The translations under genes were made by a program, and so were the position numbers. From Thermaerobacter marianensis (GTDB lineage Bacteria; Bacillota; Sulfobacillia; DVGY01): a stretch of 64,000 nt of DNA. The first letter of the stretch is position 1. Every line of letters begins with the position of its first letter. Below the pieces are notes generated by a model that was not told where the DNA came from, did no database searches, and saw only the letters and a list, made by a program, of their open reading frames with translations. Shown piece by piece: positions 50,156-59,678 of this stretch. Location of the stretch: positions 1-64,000 of the forward strand of contig DYGY01000007.1 in NCBI GenBank assembly GCA_020724425.1. The letters run 5' to 3'.

Positions 50156-52351
50156 CTATACAACTCTTTCCCTTTTAACCTGTATAATTTCCTCACTTAC
50201 AAGCAAGATCAACACACTTGTTGGATAGATCATAGCTGTAGCCGCCGCTACCACACCAGAATCATTTACAACCAAGGCAACTAAGGCACCAATCACTCCA
50301 GCAGCAATTCCCGTTGCCATTACAGGTTTCTTCTCCATGATCCTTCTAAATATTCCTGATGGTAAAAAAACAAGCAGAGCAACAATAAACACGGATGTTA
50401 ATAACACCCTAGTCCAGACCGTATACTTAATGAGTTTCCAGTTCAGTGAGGCTTTACGATAGATTATCTCTCCTAAGGCCTTCATACCACCCTCCTTGAT
50501 TGTATAAAATGCCTGACCAATATGAGAACCCTGAACCATAAAAACATCTACTGCCACGATAACCCCCAAAAAGATAAATGCAAACCCACCAATTAATAAC
50601 CACTTCTTCAGTACTGTCCCTGTATAATGCAAAGAAAGAATAGCATAGCCAAAAGCCACACTGACTGTCAATAACCCACCAAAATTAGCACCAAGACCAG
50701 GTAACCCTATTAACATAACCCCACCAACTCCAAACAATACAAGTAGGGGGTTAAGTCTTCTATGGCTCTGCAAGATTCCACAAGCGAGTATTAATAGCCC
50801 CCCAACCAAAAAACCCATATACTCATTACCGATACCGTAATATCTGGCACCACCTAAAGCAGAATACCCTAAAGGAGAAGTTATAATTAGATGGGCACCT
50901 GTCAGAAGATCCAAGAGAATGACTAGCAAAGTTAGACCAGCAATCACAATGATACCCTTTAGATAATCCCCATCCACAGAAAAGGATATTAAAGCGACAA
51001 GACCCAGAGTCAAAAGGATTGTAACAAGAATACTCTCCCATAGCCCCGTAACACCAAGCAATGGCAAAAGCAAATATGCTAATGGAACCAGTAGCAGTAC
51101 ATATAAAGCATAAGGGGTTAGCACCATCAAGGAATGCTTTTTAAGCATAACCAGCACCAAAACAATCATGACCAAAATCAACATCGTTACATATCCCTGA
51201 ATCAAAGGTGTTCTTCTTAGTTGATTCTGCCTAGTTTCAAAATATAACTGATCTAAGAGATAAACATCTGCCTGCCCCTCCCTGATAAATGGTTGACCTA
51301 GACCTTGTCCTTTAATACCCATTAGAGCAAGAATGCTCTTTGATACATCTAGATTAGTAACTAGACCAAGTCTCTTGGTAGCACCAGAGGATAAAAACCC
51401 AGAATTCTTACCATCATAAACAAGAAGAGGTGTTAACCACTTGGCCTGGTTGAACTCATTCCCGATTAAACCTGGGTTAAATAGAATCAAAATATCAGTA
51501 GGAGTCATACTCATACTAACACCCTCAAGCAGACTATCAAGACCAAGTAGAAACTCTCTTTCCCAGTTTTGATATACACTTAAGGGTATGCTCCCATAAA
51601 TAGCCTCAAGCCTAACAAAGTCGCCATACTCAATCAAATGTACACCTTTTCCCTGTTCAGCCATTCTATCCATAATTCCCTGACTATCGGTTCTAAAGAT
51701 AGTTGGTGAATCCGAATCAATAATAGCTTCAACAAAAGCAGAGGAGACACTCCCACCCTTATCTATTAACATTAAAGCAGCAAATCTACCTTGCTCACCA
51801 AGATAGACATCCGAATTACCATAAACAAATCTGCTAACTCCGTGATCCTTTAACTCTTCACCTAAAGCCCCCACCCGACTCTCACTCATACCGCTACTAT
51901 TAATGTCATGCAAATGTCGTGGGTTTAGAATAAAATAGTCTCCTAAAGGCTCCTTGTTATTATATCTCCTGTAAACCTCTAAGGCCTGCTTTCCATATGG
52001 CAGTATAGCATCTCTATCATAGAACCTTATCTCTCTAGATGCTTCAGCAGGAAACCCACTATTCATGGTCACATAGCCATGCTCTATTTGCCTTCTGTAT
52101 GCAGAATTAGTGTTCATCAGCCCAACCATGCCTGAATCAACAAGTAGGGTAGTGGTTCCCTGCAATTCATACAACTGTATAAATCTCTCCCAGCTTAGTC
52201 CGGGTACAGATACCATAATTATGTTATCTTTTCTGTCCCATTGGGGCTCTGTAGTCTTAATTCTTCCTCCCACAATCCTTTCCTGAGAGAAAGCAAAAAT
52301 AAGACCCAATATAGCTATGACAAGCATTAGTCTGAAAACATTTCTTGTCAT
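50156..52351 (-). CDS. Large polytopic membrane protein with N-terminal extracytoplasmic domain
   Basis: A 731-residue protein with a signal/anchor helix (about 5-22), an outside domain of about 365 residues and ten or so membrane helices (about 390-725). The outside domain begins DNIIMVSVPGLSWERF and may be distantly related to the alkaline-phosphatase/phosphoglycerate-mutase fold; I cannot see all metal ligands. A conserved-looking loop is ARYYGIGNEYMGFLVGG. Its start overlaps the upstream glycosyltransferase stop by 4 nt, so it probably belongs to the glycan cluster. The function is unknown. Confidence 0.7.
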   Translation of the reverse strand: MTRNVFRLMLVIAILGLIFAFSQERIVGGRIKTTEPQWDRKDNIIMVSVPGLSWERFIQLYELQGTTTLLVDSGMVGLMNTNSAYRRQIEHGYVTMNSGFPAEASREIRFYDRDAILPYGKQALEVYRRYNNKEPLGDYFILNPRHLHDINSSGMSESRVGALGEELKDHGVSRFVYGNSDVYLGEQGRFAALMLIDKGGSVSSAFVEAIIDSDSPTIFRTDSQGIMDRMAEQGKGVHLIEYGDFVRLEAIYGSIPLSVYQNWEREFLLGLDSLLEGVSMSMTPTDILILFNPGLIGNEFNQAKWLTPLLVYDGKNSGFLSSGATKRLGLVTNLDVSKSILALMGIKGQGLGQPFIREGQADVYLLDQLYFETRQNQLRRTPLIQGYVTMLILVMIVLVLVMLKKHSLMVLTPYALYVLLLVPLAYLLLPLLGVTGLWESILVTILLTLGLVALISFSVDGDYLKGIIVIAGLTLLVILLDLLTGAHLIITSPLGYSALGGARYYGIGNEYMGFLVGGLLILACGILQSHRRLNPLLVLFGVGGVMLIGLPGLGANFGGLLTVSVAFGYAILSLHYTGTVLKKWLLIGGFAFIFLGVIVAVDVFMVQGSHIGQAFYTIKEGGMKALGEIIYRKASLNWKLIKYTVWTRVLLTSVFIVALLVFLPSGIFRRIMEKKPVMATGIAAGVIGALVALVVNDSGVVAAATAMIYPTSVLILLVSEEIIQVKRERVV

Positions 52352-53436
52352 TTCCCGACTATTCCCCTGTCTTTTTGTAGAACCTCACTATATACCTCCA
52401 TTGTTTGTTGAACCATTCTCTCAGCAGTAAATTCGGTAAGAACTCTCCTTCTGCTGTTAGACCCAAAAAGCTCCATCATCGGTCGATCAAAAATCAATCT
52501 CTTTAATGCCTGTGCTAATGCTTGTGGTTGATCAGGTGGAACAAGATAACCTGTTATCCCCGGCTCTACTAAGTCAGGAATCCCTCCCACATCACTGGCT
52601 ATGATCGGTTTTCCACAAGCCATAGCTTCAAGAATTGCATAAGATAGTCCCTCACTTCTAGAAGGCATAACAAAGAGACTGAGCTGACTCATGAAAGCCT
52701 CCACATCCTCAACCATTCCTAAGAAACTAACCTTATCCCCAAGCCCATATTCTTCAACTAGTCTCTGCAGACGCCATTTTTCTGGACCCATCCCGGCAAC
52801 TAGACACCTAACAGCGAGACCCTCATTTTTAAGCAAAGCCAATGCTCCTAGCAAAACATCAACACCCTTTTCTTTGACTAACCTTACCATTGTACCCACA
52901 GTTAATTCCCCTGCCGCCTTGCTATAATCCTGATAGATAACCTCTAGTCCATTATGAACCACATAAACATCCTTTGCTTTCCACGTTCTCGCAATATATG
53001 TGGCTAAAGGATAGGAAACCGCTATATAGGCACTAGTCCTTTTCTGAAGCTGCCTTTCAAGTATTGTGTTAATTTTACTTAATCCTTTTTGCACACTCCA
53101 GATAGGATAATTATGAACAGTATAGACCAGAGGAGGTGGCTTCTTTCTTAACAGTAAAGCTAACCTAGCTATCAAAGCAGCCTTCATTCCATGGACATGA
53201 ACAAGATCAGGACTTTCATTCTTGATAACCCTAGCTAACTCCCCAATACTCCTGATGTCTCTACGATAAGATAGACCATCTGAGATATCTAACTGACAAC
53301 TCTTAAGCTGATATCTTTCAGCTAGCTCTCTTGAACCAACAAAAACTACCTCAAGAGAGCCTAAGCTGCTTAACAGAGTATCAATATGCTTTTTCATGCC
53401 ACCATCAACTAAGCGAACCACCATCACTATTTTCAT
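52348..53436 (-). CDS. Glycosyltransferase family 4
   Basis: A 362-residue GT-B glycosyltransferase: MKIVMVVRLVDGGMKKHIDTLL at the N-terminus, HVHGMKAAL, then the GT4 donor-binding segment PSRSEGLSYAILEAMACGKPIIASDVGGIPDLV. ATG 53436 has AGGGGG seven bases upstream; the frame extends further to 53544 without support. The sugar donor and acceptor are unknown. Confidence 0.9.
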   Translation of the reverse strand: MKIVMVVRLVDGGMKKHIDTLLSSLGSLEVVFVGSRELAERYQLKSCQLDISDGLSYRRDIRSIGELARVIKNESPDLVHVHGMKAALIARLALLLRKKPPPLVYTVHNYPIWSVQKGLSKINTILERQLQKRTSAYIAVSYPLATYIARTWKAKDVYVVHNGLEVIYQDYSKAAGELTVGTMVRLVKEKGVDVLLGALALLKNEGLAVRCLVAGMGPEKWRLQRLVEEYGLGDKVSFLGMVEDVEAFMSQLSLFVMPSRSEGLSYAILEAMACGKPIIASDVGGIPDLVEPGITGYLVPPDQPQALAQALKRLIFDRPMMELFGSNSRRRVLTEFTAERMVQQTMEVYSEVLQKDRGIVGK

Positions 53437-53514
53437 CATCGATCCCCCTGAGGATAGTTTTCCAATATAGGCTAAAAGTATAAGACAGGCCAACAAATGA
53501 CCTGTCTCAAATTT

Positions 53515-53744
53515 CATGGAGACAACGTGACATACTCCTACCACCTACGCTAATGCTTAGAGGTGGGGGCTTCTTGGGACGTACCAACTAATGTTGATAT
53601 AATTACCAAGCTAACCCCGTTTGCCCAACGGTTTTTTATATGCTTTTCATGACTGATTATATATAGCACAACATATGTTCGGGTGTTTTTCAACGAGGCA
53701 ACAATTCATCCCCCACCTAAAGAGGATGGGGGATGAATTGTTGC
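53515..53744. mobile_element. Palindromic non-coding element, possible IS200/IS605-type remnant
   Basis: About 230 bp without a reading frame in the middle of the glycan cluster. One end has an interrupted hairpin (CCACCT 53541-53546 with AGGTGG 53561-53566, followed by GGGCTTCTTGGGAC). The other end has an 18-bp perfect stem (53698-53715 with 53727-53744). Both share the core CCCCCACCT. Between them lies a CCGTT/AACGG hairpin. Subterminal hairpins with this core resemble IS200/IS605 ends and TnpB guide-RNA 3' ends as I recall them, but there is no transposase. The gap 53437-53750 holds nothing else. Confidence 0.4.
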
Positions 53745-53750
53745 ATTAGG

Positions 53751-54830
53751 TTAAACTGACTTACCAGTATACTCATAATAGACCCGTTCTAACTGAGTAG
53801 TAGTTTCAAAAAGATTATAATGCTTCTTAACTATCATATGTCCCTCAAAAGCTGCTTGATTTAGCTTCTCCTCCTGACAACTACTAGCTATCCTTTTGAC
53901 TAACTCCTCATCTGCAGGAAATTCATACCCCCACCTTCTAAATATATAATCTGTATGGGTAGCTAGATCAACTAAAGACCCAAATCCAGGTGAGTTCATG
54001 GCAAAAACGGGCCTCTGACATGCCATTGCTTCAAGTGCCGCCCTACCACTAGCAAACACCAGGTCAGCCATCTGCAGAAACTTCCTTACTTCCGTTTGTC
54101 TACCCACAAATTTGATTCTTAATAAAGGATGCTGCAACCCTTCCGCTTCCTTTTCAAGACTAGTAATGAAAGGCCCATCACCAACAAGAACTAGATTCCA
54201 TCCTTTTAACTTCTCAGCTAGGATTAGAGAAACTCTTAGCAACTGCCTTATTGGTCTCTCTTTACCATCTCCAAATCTGCTAATCACTACAGAAGTGAAC
54301 CACTCAGGGTCTAACCCATACTCCCTACAGAGAGATTTATCCGTGCTAAGAACCGGAAACTCTTTTAAATCAATGCCATTACGGATTACCGATACCTTCT
54401 CTGGATGTGCTGTTCCGTTAAGGAGAAAACTAGCTACCGTAAGATTAACAGCGATAATCCTTTTTACTGTAGTGCATACCTGATAACCCAAGGGCGATCT
54501 ATCTAGCCCATAATCATAAGGACCATGTACTGTAACAAAGAAAGGTATATCCAAGATCTTAGCCAATTTATGGCCCTCAATAATCGCTTGAAAGGGATGG
54601 GCATGAATGAGATCAGGTCTGAACTCTCTGCATCTATCGACATACCTCTCATCAAAAGGTATATACTCAAAATTTGGATGAGCTTTCAACTTTTCCAATA
54701 GTTCCTGATAGACAGCTACTGAAGAGAGCAGGACCTTATGACCTCTTAATAATAGTTCATTAACCTGTGATAGAATATGAGTTTCAACGCCACCAAGCTC
54801 CAAACGATCAGCGAGAACAGCGATATTCAA
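53751..54830 (-). CDS. Glycosyltransferase family 4
   Basis: A 359-residue GT-B glycosyltransferase: NIAVLADRLELGGVETHILSQ at the N-terminus, IHAHPFQAI, SVIRNGIDL, VLVGDGPF and ADLVFASGRAALEAMAC. The start is probably TTG 54830, seven bases after GGAGG and overlapping the upstream stop as TTGA; ATG 54845 would place the ribosome site inside the coding region. Confidence 0.88.
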   Translation of the reverse strand: MNIAVLADRLELGGVETHILSQVNELLLRGHKVLLSSVAVYQELLEKLKAHPNFEYIPFDERYVDRCREFRPDLIHAHPFQAIIEGHKLAKILDIPFFVTVHGPYDYGLDRSPLGYQVCTTVKRIIAVNLTVASFLLNGTAHPEKVSVIRNGIDLKEFPVLSTDKSLCREYGLDPEWFTSVVISRFGDGKERPIRQLLRVSLILAEKLKGWNLVLVGDGPFITSLEKEAEGLQHPLLRIKFVGRQTEVRKFLQMADLVFASGRAALEAMACQRPVFAMNSPGFGSLVDLATHTDYIFRRWGYEFPADEELVKRIASSCQEEKLNQAAFEGHMIVKKHYNLFETTTQLERVYYEYTGKSV

Positions 54831-55993
54831 ACCTCTATCCTCCATTTCCTAAAATGTTCAGTGAGTATATTATTAATCCGACAACAGCGCTCTCCCCATG
54901 AGTTTTGCTTAGCTATTGCTCTAGCTTTCAGACTGATAAGTTCCTTCATCTGTCTATCACTTATCCTTTCTAGCGCTCGCTTACAATTCAGTTCAAACTC
55001 CCTGTAGTCAGTACTCAACCAGATAACATCAGATATTGCCGGAACTTCCGGGAGCAATGTTGATACCACCGGCTTGCCAACCGACAGATACTCCCATAGT
55101 TTAATTGGATTAGTATGGATTGTCGTCTTATTCAGCTTAAAGGGTATAATGGCGATATCAAAAGCCTGAAGATATTGAGGAAGAACCTTATATTCTTTAA
55201 CTCCCAACCAGAAAACATTAGATTTCTCTAAAATAGCTTGGCCATGTTGTTTAGGACCAATTAAGACAATATTCCAATCAGGATGTCTTTCTGCTAGGTA
55301 TTCAATTAACTCAAAGTCAACCCACTCATATAGAGCTCCTGTAAACCCAACTCTTGGTTCCGATATTGAAGCAATATCTGCTGGAAGAGATTTCATTTCC
55401 CTAGAAAAATGCTTGTAGTCAGTACCATTAGGGACTAGATAGGTTCTTGGATTCTCTTTCTTCCTCTCCTTATAAAGACCCATGGCAGTCGTTATTACCA
55501 CATCAGCCTTCCTGTTTAACCTCTCTTCCTTTTGCTTAATACTTTTAGAAGACCAGCTAAATGATTCAAAACTATCCACACAATCATAGATTACTGCTTC
55601 TTCGTCTAGGTGCCCCACCAGATCAACCATGTATGGATTATAAATCCATAGCAGTCGTTTCTTTTGATCAGAGGAGCTAATAGCCTGTAATATTTGCTTA
55701 ATCACCAGATCAAGATTAATCGACTGTAGTCTTTCAGTCGGAATCCCAGCCGAAACAGCTATCTTAACAGGTTCAAGCACCGATAACCTTTCATTTATCA
55801 CCCTTAATCTTAAGGAACCAGATAGGGCTACTACAGCCTTCTCCTTCGCTACTGGAAAGGGTGGATCAACATAAAGAACAGAATAACTGTCAGCAAGCCT
55901 TGACATAATCTGCTGGGGACGCTGCCAAAGAAAGTCCCACCGCGTTGAGGAAAGGCAAACAATTAGAATCTTTTTAGAGAAGTCTGGAAACAA
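54827..55993 (-). CDS. Glycosyltransferase (GT4-like, UDP-galactopyranose type fold)
   Basis: A 388-residue glycosyltransferase with the pattern STRWDFLWQRPQQIMSRLA, YDCVDSFESFSW, VPNGTDYKHF, VGFTGALYEWVDFELI, IPFKLNKTT and PIKLWEYLSVGKPVVST. This set occurs in GT4-like enzymes of surface polysaccharide clusters. I prefer TTG 55993 (GAAGGTGG seven bases upstream), which still overlaps the preceding gene by 20 nt; the frame itself runs to an ATG at 56038. Confidence 0.85.
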   Translation of the reverse strand: MFPDFSKKILIVCLSSTRWDFLWQRPQQIMSRLADSYSVLYVDPPFPVAKEKAVVALSGSLRLRVINERLSVLEPVKIAVSAGIPTERLQSINLDLVIKQILQAISSSDQKKRLLWIYNPYMVDLVGHLDEEAVIYDCVDSFESFSWSSKSIKQKEERLNRKADVVITTAMGLYKERKKENPRTYLVPNGTDYKHFSREMKSLPADIASISEPRVGFTGALYEWVDFELIEYLAERHPDWNIVLIGPKQHGQAILEKSNVFWLGVKEYKVLPQYLQAFDIAIIPFKLNKTTIHTNPIKLWEYLSVGKPVVSTLLPEVPAISDVIWLSTDYREFELNCKRALERISDRQMKELISLKARAIAKQNSWGERCCRINNILTEHFRKWRIEV

Positions 55994-56933
55994 GTTTAAC
56001 CACCTTCTCTGCTCTGTTTTTGTAGTTATCACGTTCATAGACCAATTGCTGGCCTTGTTTCGCTATTTGCTTTCGTTCTTCAGACTCTTCTAGAAATCTC
56101 AATACAAGATTAATAGTCTCTTTGCCGTTATGGGACCAAACAAGATGTTTGCCAAACTCAAATAGCTTTTCATGGGCTAGGGTATATGCTGTTAGATAGA
56201 AAGCACCACAACCAAGCACTTCATAGGTACGCATAGAAGTTTGACTTTTTGAATTGGTCACAACATGCAAACCAAGCACTATCTTGGCAGATGAATATAC
56301 GACGGGAAGTTCTTCATAAGGTAGTATGCCTCCACAAATATCAGGAGGAAGATAAACATCCCTTGAGTTATCATCCCACCATACCCCAAAGACCTTCAAA
56401 TCCAAACCATATTCAAGCAAAGGTCTTAACAGATAGGCCGCCTGACTAGAACGACTACTGTAATTAGAAGCAACCAATACCATATCATGTTGATAAAGAG
56501 GGTTAGCTGCCACTTCTTGATGAAACTTTGGATTACAACCAAAAAGAAGTGTATCAGCAAGATGCCCTAAAGCTTGATATTGGGGAACAAGCTCCTCCAT
56601 AGTTGTAAAGGTCAGCAAGGCGTTGTCCGCATAAACCCTTGAAAACGATGTGAAAAGAATTGGGTCCTCAATAGCCCAATATACAAGGGGAACTTTCTTC
56701 CTTTTAAGAATAGCAAAGAAGGAATCAAGATTAACCCCAACGGCATGGCCTTCAGCAAAAACAAAATCAGGCTTGTAGTCATCTATTACATCTTGAAAAT
56801 ATTGCTCCTGTCTATCAACAGGAACTTTCCAGAGTCCGATGATTTTTGTATCATGTCCTAGTTCTTTGAAACCCTCTGCAATACCGTACTTTATCAAAGG
56901 AGGATCGTTGGAAAATAGGATTTTCACTTTCAT
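55974..56933 (-). CDS. CgeB-like glycosyltransferase
   Basis: A 319-residue protein of the CgeB/DUF3880 type: the N-terminal half reads KPDFVFAEGHAVG and VYWAIEDPI, and the C-terminal half RTYEVLGCGAFYLT and ERDNYKNRAEKV. B. subtilis CgeB glycosylates the outer spore layer. The stop/start with the upstream gene overlaps by one base (TGATG), so it is translationally coupled. Confidence 0.85.
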   Translation of the reverse strand: MKVKILFSNDPPLIKYGIAEGFKELGHDTKIIGLWKVPVDRQEQYFQDVIDDYKPDFVFAEGHAVGVNLDSFFAILKRKKVPLVYWAIEDPILFTSFSRVYADNALLTFTTMEELVPQYQALGHLADTLLFGCNPKFHQEVAANPLYQHDMVLVASNYSSRSSQAAYLLRPLLEYGLDLKVFGVWWDDNSRDVYLPPDICGGILPYEELPVVYSSAKIVLGLHVVTNSKSQTSMRTYEVLGCGAFYLTAYTLAHEKLFEFGKHLVWSHNGKETINLVLRFLEESEERKQIAKQGQQLVYERDNYKNRAEKVVKLVSRLL

Positions 56934-58036
56934 CAGTCCATTTTTGAAATAATTAAAGCTCTCTGCCGCTCCAAAATGTCATGCCAGTTAAAGGATTGAA
57001 CTATCTCTTGGCCTTTCTCATATAGTTCTTCAGAGTATTCCTTAGACAGCAAAGCTATTATGTTAGTGGCAATTTCTGATAATTCTTGAGTACAAACCAG
57101 GCCGATATCTGTTCTCTCTACCATAACCCCCATATCACCATGCTTACCTACCAAAGGTAACAGGCCGTAAGCCAAATACTCCAGGAATCTCAAAGGAAAT
57201 CCATATCGATCTAGCAGTCTAGAAGATAGCATTGCCCAGCCCACATCAGCCCGGCTAAACCAGGCCGGCACCTCATAATGAGGTCTAAGTCCCAAAAAAG
57301 CCACATAATCTTCCAGTTTTAACTTCTGAGTTAGATGCTTCAATTTTTTCTCTAGTGGACCGATACCCAATATGACAACTCGAGCATCACCTTTCGCCTG
57401 TAAGACTAAAGGCCAGGCTCGGATGAGATATGCCAGACCAGAAAAAGAATGTAAAGAACCTGCATATATAACGGTAGGGGGATGCTTCACAGCTTCCCTG
57501 CCATTCAAAAAAACAGGACTTAACCCGTTTGGGCTATGATAGGCGGGTAAAGAATCTGATAACCTCTTGTTGGTTAATTTTTGAGAAACGCTGAACACCA
57601 GGTCAGCCTGCCTCATAACACTCAGTTCCAATTCCTCAATAATCCTTTGTTTCTTAGGGAACATGGCAGGCATATAACCAAGATCTTCATAAACTAGCGG
57701 GTTTCCAGACAGCTTTCTATGTCTAGAACCAATTAACCCAGCCCATAAGCCTTCAACAAAAATCAAATCATAATCATCAGCAAGGAAATTTAGAAAGTGG
57801 GTTTCCACAACCTCATTGCTAAGAACATCTCTTAAAGAAGCTATAGGTATCTGAAAATGAGTTACATTAGAAGCCCGAATTCTTTCCCCTAACATTCGTG
57901 GTTTTTTCCAGTACAGGCAGGAGACAACATGAAGTGTCTCTGTATGTTCTGCCCAATAATCAATGAGTGCATAAACTCGATGATTGGCCATAACACCAAA
58001 ATCTATCGTTGTGATTATAAGGATTTTCTTAAACAA
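56933..58036 (-). CDS. Glycosyltransferase family 4, first gene of the glycan operon
   Basis: A 367-residue GT-B glycosyltransferase: KKILIITTIDFGVMANHRVY, EDLGYMPAMFPKKQ, SPNGLSPVF, VIYAGSLHSFSGLAYLI, VVILGIGPLEKKL and PLRFLEYLAYGLLPLV. TTG 58036 lies eight bases after GGGTGGGG; GTG 58042 is only two bases from it and gives two more residues. The first gene in a tightly overlapping run of four. Confidence 0.87.
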   Translation of the reverse strand: MFKKILIITTIDFGVMANHRVYALIDYWAEHTETLHVVSCLYWKKPRMLGERIRASNVTHFQIPIASLRDVLSNEVVETHFLNFLADDYDLIFVEGLWAGLIGSRHRKLSGNPLVYEDLGYMPAMFPKKQRIIEELELSVMRQADLVFSVSQKLTNKRLSDSLPAYHSPNGLSPVFLNGREAVKHPPTVIYAGSLHSFSGLAYLIRAWPLVLQAKGDARVVILGIGPLEKKLKHLTQKLKLEDYVAFLGLRPHYEVPAWFSRADVGWAMLSSRLLDRYGFPLRFLEYLAYGLLPLVGKHGDMGVMVERTDIGLVCTQELSEIATNIIALLSKEYSEELYEKGQEIVQSFNWHDILERQRALIISKMD

Positions 58037-58164
58037 AAACACATCCCCACCCGAAAATCCCCTACCAACCTGACAGGGAAAATAAGAAATACAATTGACT
58101 CACGACATTATACGTAAATTATGGGATAAAGTTGCATTCTGAAATTAGGTGCTTATATTGCTAC

Positions 58165-58198
58165 ATCAAAAAGCACTGACTGTTCACCAATCAGTGCT
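58165..58198 (-). terminator. Terminator of the InlB-repeat lipoprotein gene
   Basis: AGCACTGA / TCAGTGCT (58172-58198) followed by TTTTT on the minus strand. One arm lies in the last codons of the gene. Confidence 0.85.
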
Positions 58199-59665
58199 CG
58201 TTTTCCCCAAATATTTAAATCTGTAGAAATTCTTAACCCGGAAACTACCATCATCTCTTATATCCACATTACAGCTCAGCTGATAATATCCTTCTTGGTA
58301 GGTGATACCTTGAGCAGAAGAATATATAAATGGTTCCTGTAGCTTTAAAATAATATTGACTTGGTCTTCCTGCAATACTGCATTAACAAACGAAAACTCC
58401 TTTGCAGTAAGGATATATGAGGCTGTAGGGCCATCCCAACCAGTAGGGCGAATATAATAAAATCTAGTCTGATCTAGTTCAAAGTGCTCAAGGTAGAACG
58501 GCATATAGGAATCGTGAAAATACTGTTCCCATAGGCTATTAATCTCTTGAATACCTTCGGCCTCAAAGAGAAGATTTGTGATTGGTATGTTGGGATCTCT
58601 GGCAATATTGGCAGGTAAAATAAATAATGCATCATGCCATACCGCCAAACTTTGAAACCAACCATATAGTTCTTTAGGATCACCCTTGATAATCTCTATT
58701 GTTGGTTCTCTAGGACTCAAAGGCTCTAGTTTTCTTAGTTCATAAGCAATTCTCTCTTTGGATACCACATTTTCCGTCTTGAGACCTTCAATAGCATCAA
58801 CAATATCAGCAATGTTCCTTCTAATCCAGGACTCCTTGGCCCCAGGTAAACTTTCTGCCTGTTCCAGATACAGACCAGCCTCAGCCCATCTCTTTTCTGT
58901 TAATGCCACACTTGCCCGGATTAAAATCTCTTCTAATTTTAGATTAGTGTAGTGTGCTTTAAACTGCATATCAGTGAAAACAGTAACTGTATAACTCTCT
59001 TCTGTGGACACCTCTTGACCAGCCATAGTCCATTTAGCGAACGCGTAACCAGGTTTTGGCTGGGCTTTCAAAGTGACTTCTTGACCATGTTCATAAATGC
59101 CAGCACCCGCTGTAATTCCCGCCTCTTCAATATTGGCTTCTGCACTTACCTGATATTCCTGCAACTTGAAGTGCGCTATCAGTTGCCTATCACTTTTAAC
59201 CACAAAGCTATACCAGCGATATGTACTGGCTTCTTCACCATTCTCTGTCCAGTTCCTTAGTGCGTAACCCTTTTTGGGGTCTGCTTTAACTGTGACTCTT
59301 TCCCCGTGTGAGTATGTTCCGGCACCACTGACAATGCCCTTGTCCTCATCTCCACTAACTAGGGTTATTTCATATGTCTTTATAGCAAACTCTGCAGTCA
59401 GTCTAACATCATCTTTTATCTTCAGAATGTAAGTCGGATTTTGACTCACTTCCTTATCATCTTCTAACCATCTGATAAATACATAGCCTTCTGCAGGCTT
59501 GGCTTCTAGAGTTGCCTCTTGCCCGTATCCATACTTACCAGCACCAAAGACTGTGCCCATTCCCTCATCTTCGATATCTACACTAACCTCATACCGAGAT
59601 AAGCAACCATTAGATATAATCAAAGTAATCACTATCATGCTAAAAAGTGTTAGCTTCTTGAACAC
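58184..59665 (-). CDS. Lipoprotein with three InlB B-type repeats
   Basis: A 493-residue surface lipoprotein. The signal peptide ends in a lipobox (ISNGC, Cys about 21). Three tandem repeats of about 70 residues follow (about 26-92, 93-168, 169-241). Each has the pattern GxGKYxxGQEATLxAxPxxGYxFxxW, typical of the divergent InlB B-repeat (bacterial_2) domain. The remaining 250 residues are a mixed helical/strand region of unknown type with no catalytic motif. GTG 59665 after GGGAGTGAG. Confidence 0.85.
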   Translation of the reverse strand: MFKKLTLFSMIVITLIISNGCLSRYEVSVDIEDEGMGTVFGAGKYGYGQEATLEAKPAEGYVFIRWLEDDKEVSQNPTYILKIKDDVRLTAEFAIKTYEITLVSGDEDKGIVSGAGTYSHGERVTVKADPKKGYALRNWTENGEEASTYRWYSFVVKSDRQLIAHFKLQEYQVSAEANIEEAGITAGAGIYEHGQEVTLKAQPKPGYAFAKWTMAGQEVSTEESYTVTVFTDMQFKAHYTNLKLEEILIRASVALTEKRWAEAGLYLEQAESLPGAKESWIRRNIADIVDAIEGLKTENVVSKERIAYELRKLEPLSPREPTIEIIKGDPKELYGWFQSLAVWHDALFILPANIARDPNIPITNLLFEAEGIQEINSLWEQYFHDSYMPFYLEHFELDQTRFYYIRPTGWDGPTASYILTAKEFSFVNAVLQEDQVNIILKLQEPFIYSSAQGITYQEGYYQLSCNVDIRDDGSFRVKNFYRFKYLGKTSTDW

Positions 59666-59678
59666 GTTCTCACTCCCA

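Noticed and set aside
53515-53744. HEARO/IscB-type guide RNA
   Set aside because: No IscB or IsrB gene is present and I cannot match the conserved core from memory; only a palindromic IS-like remnant can be supported.
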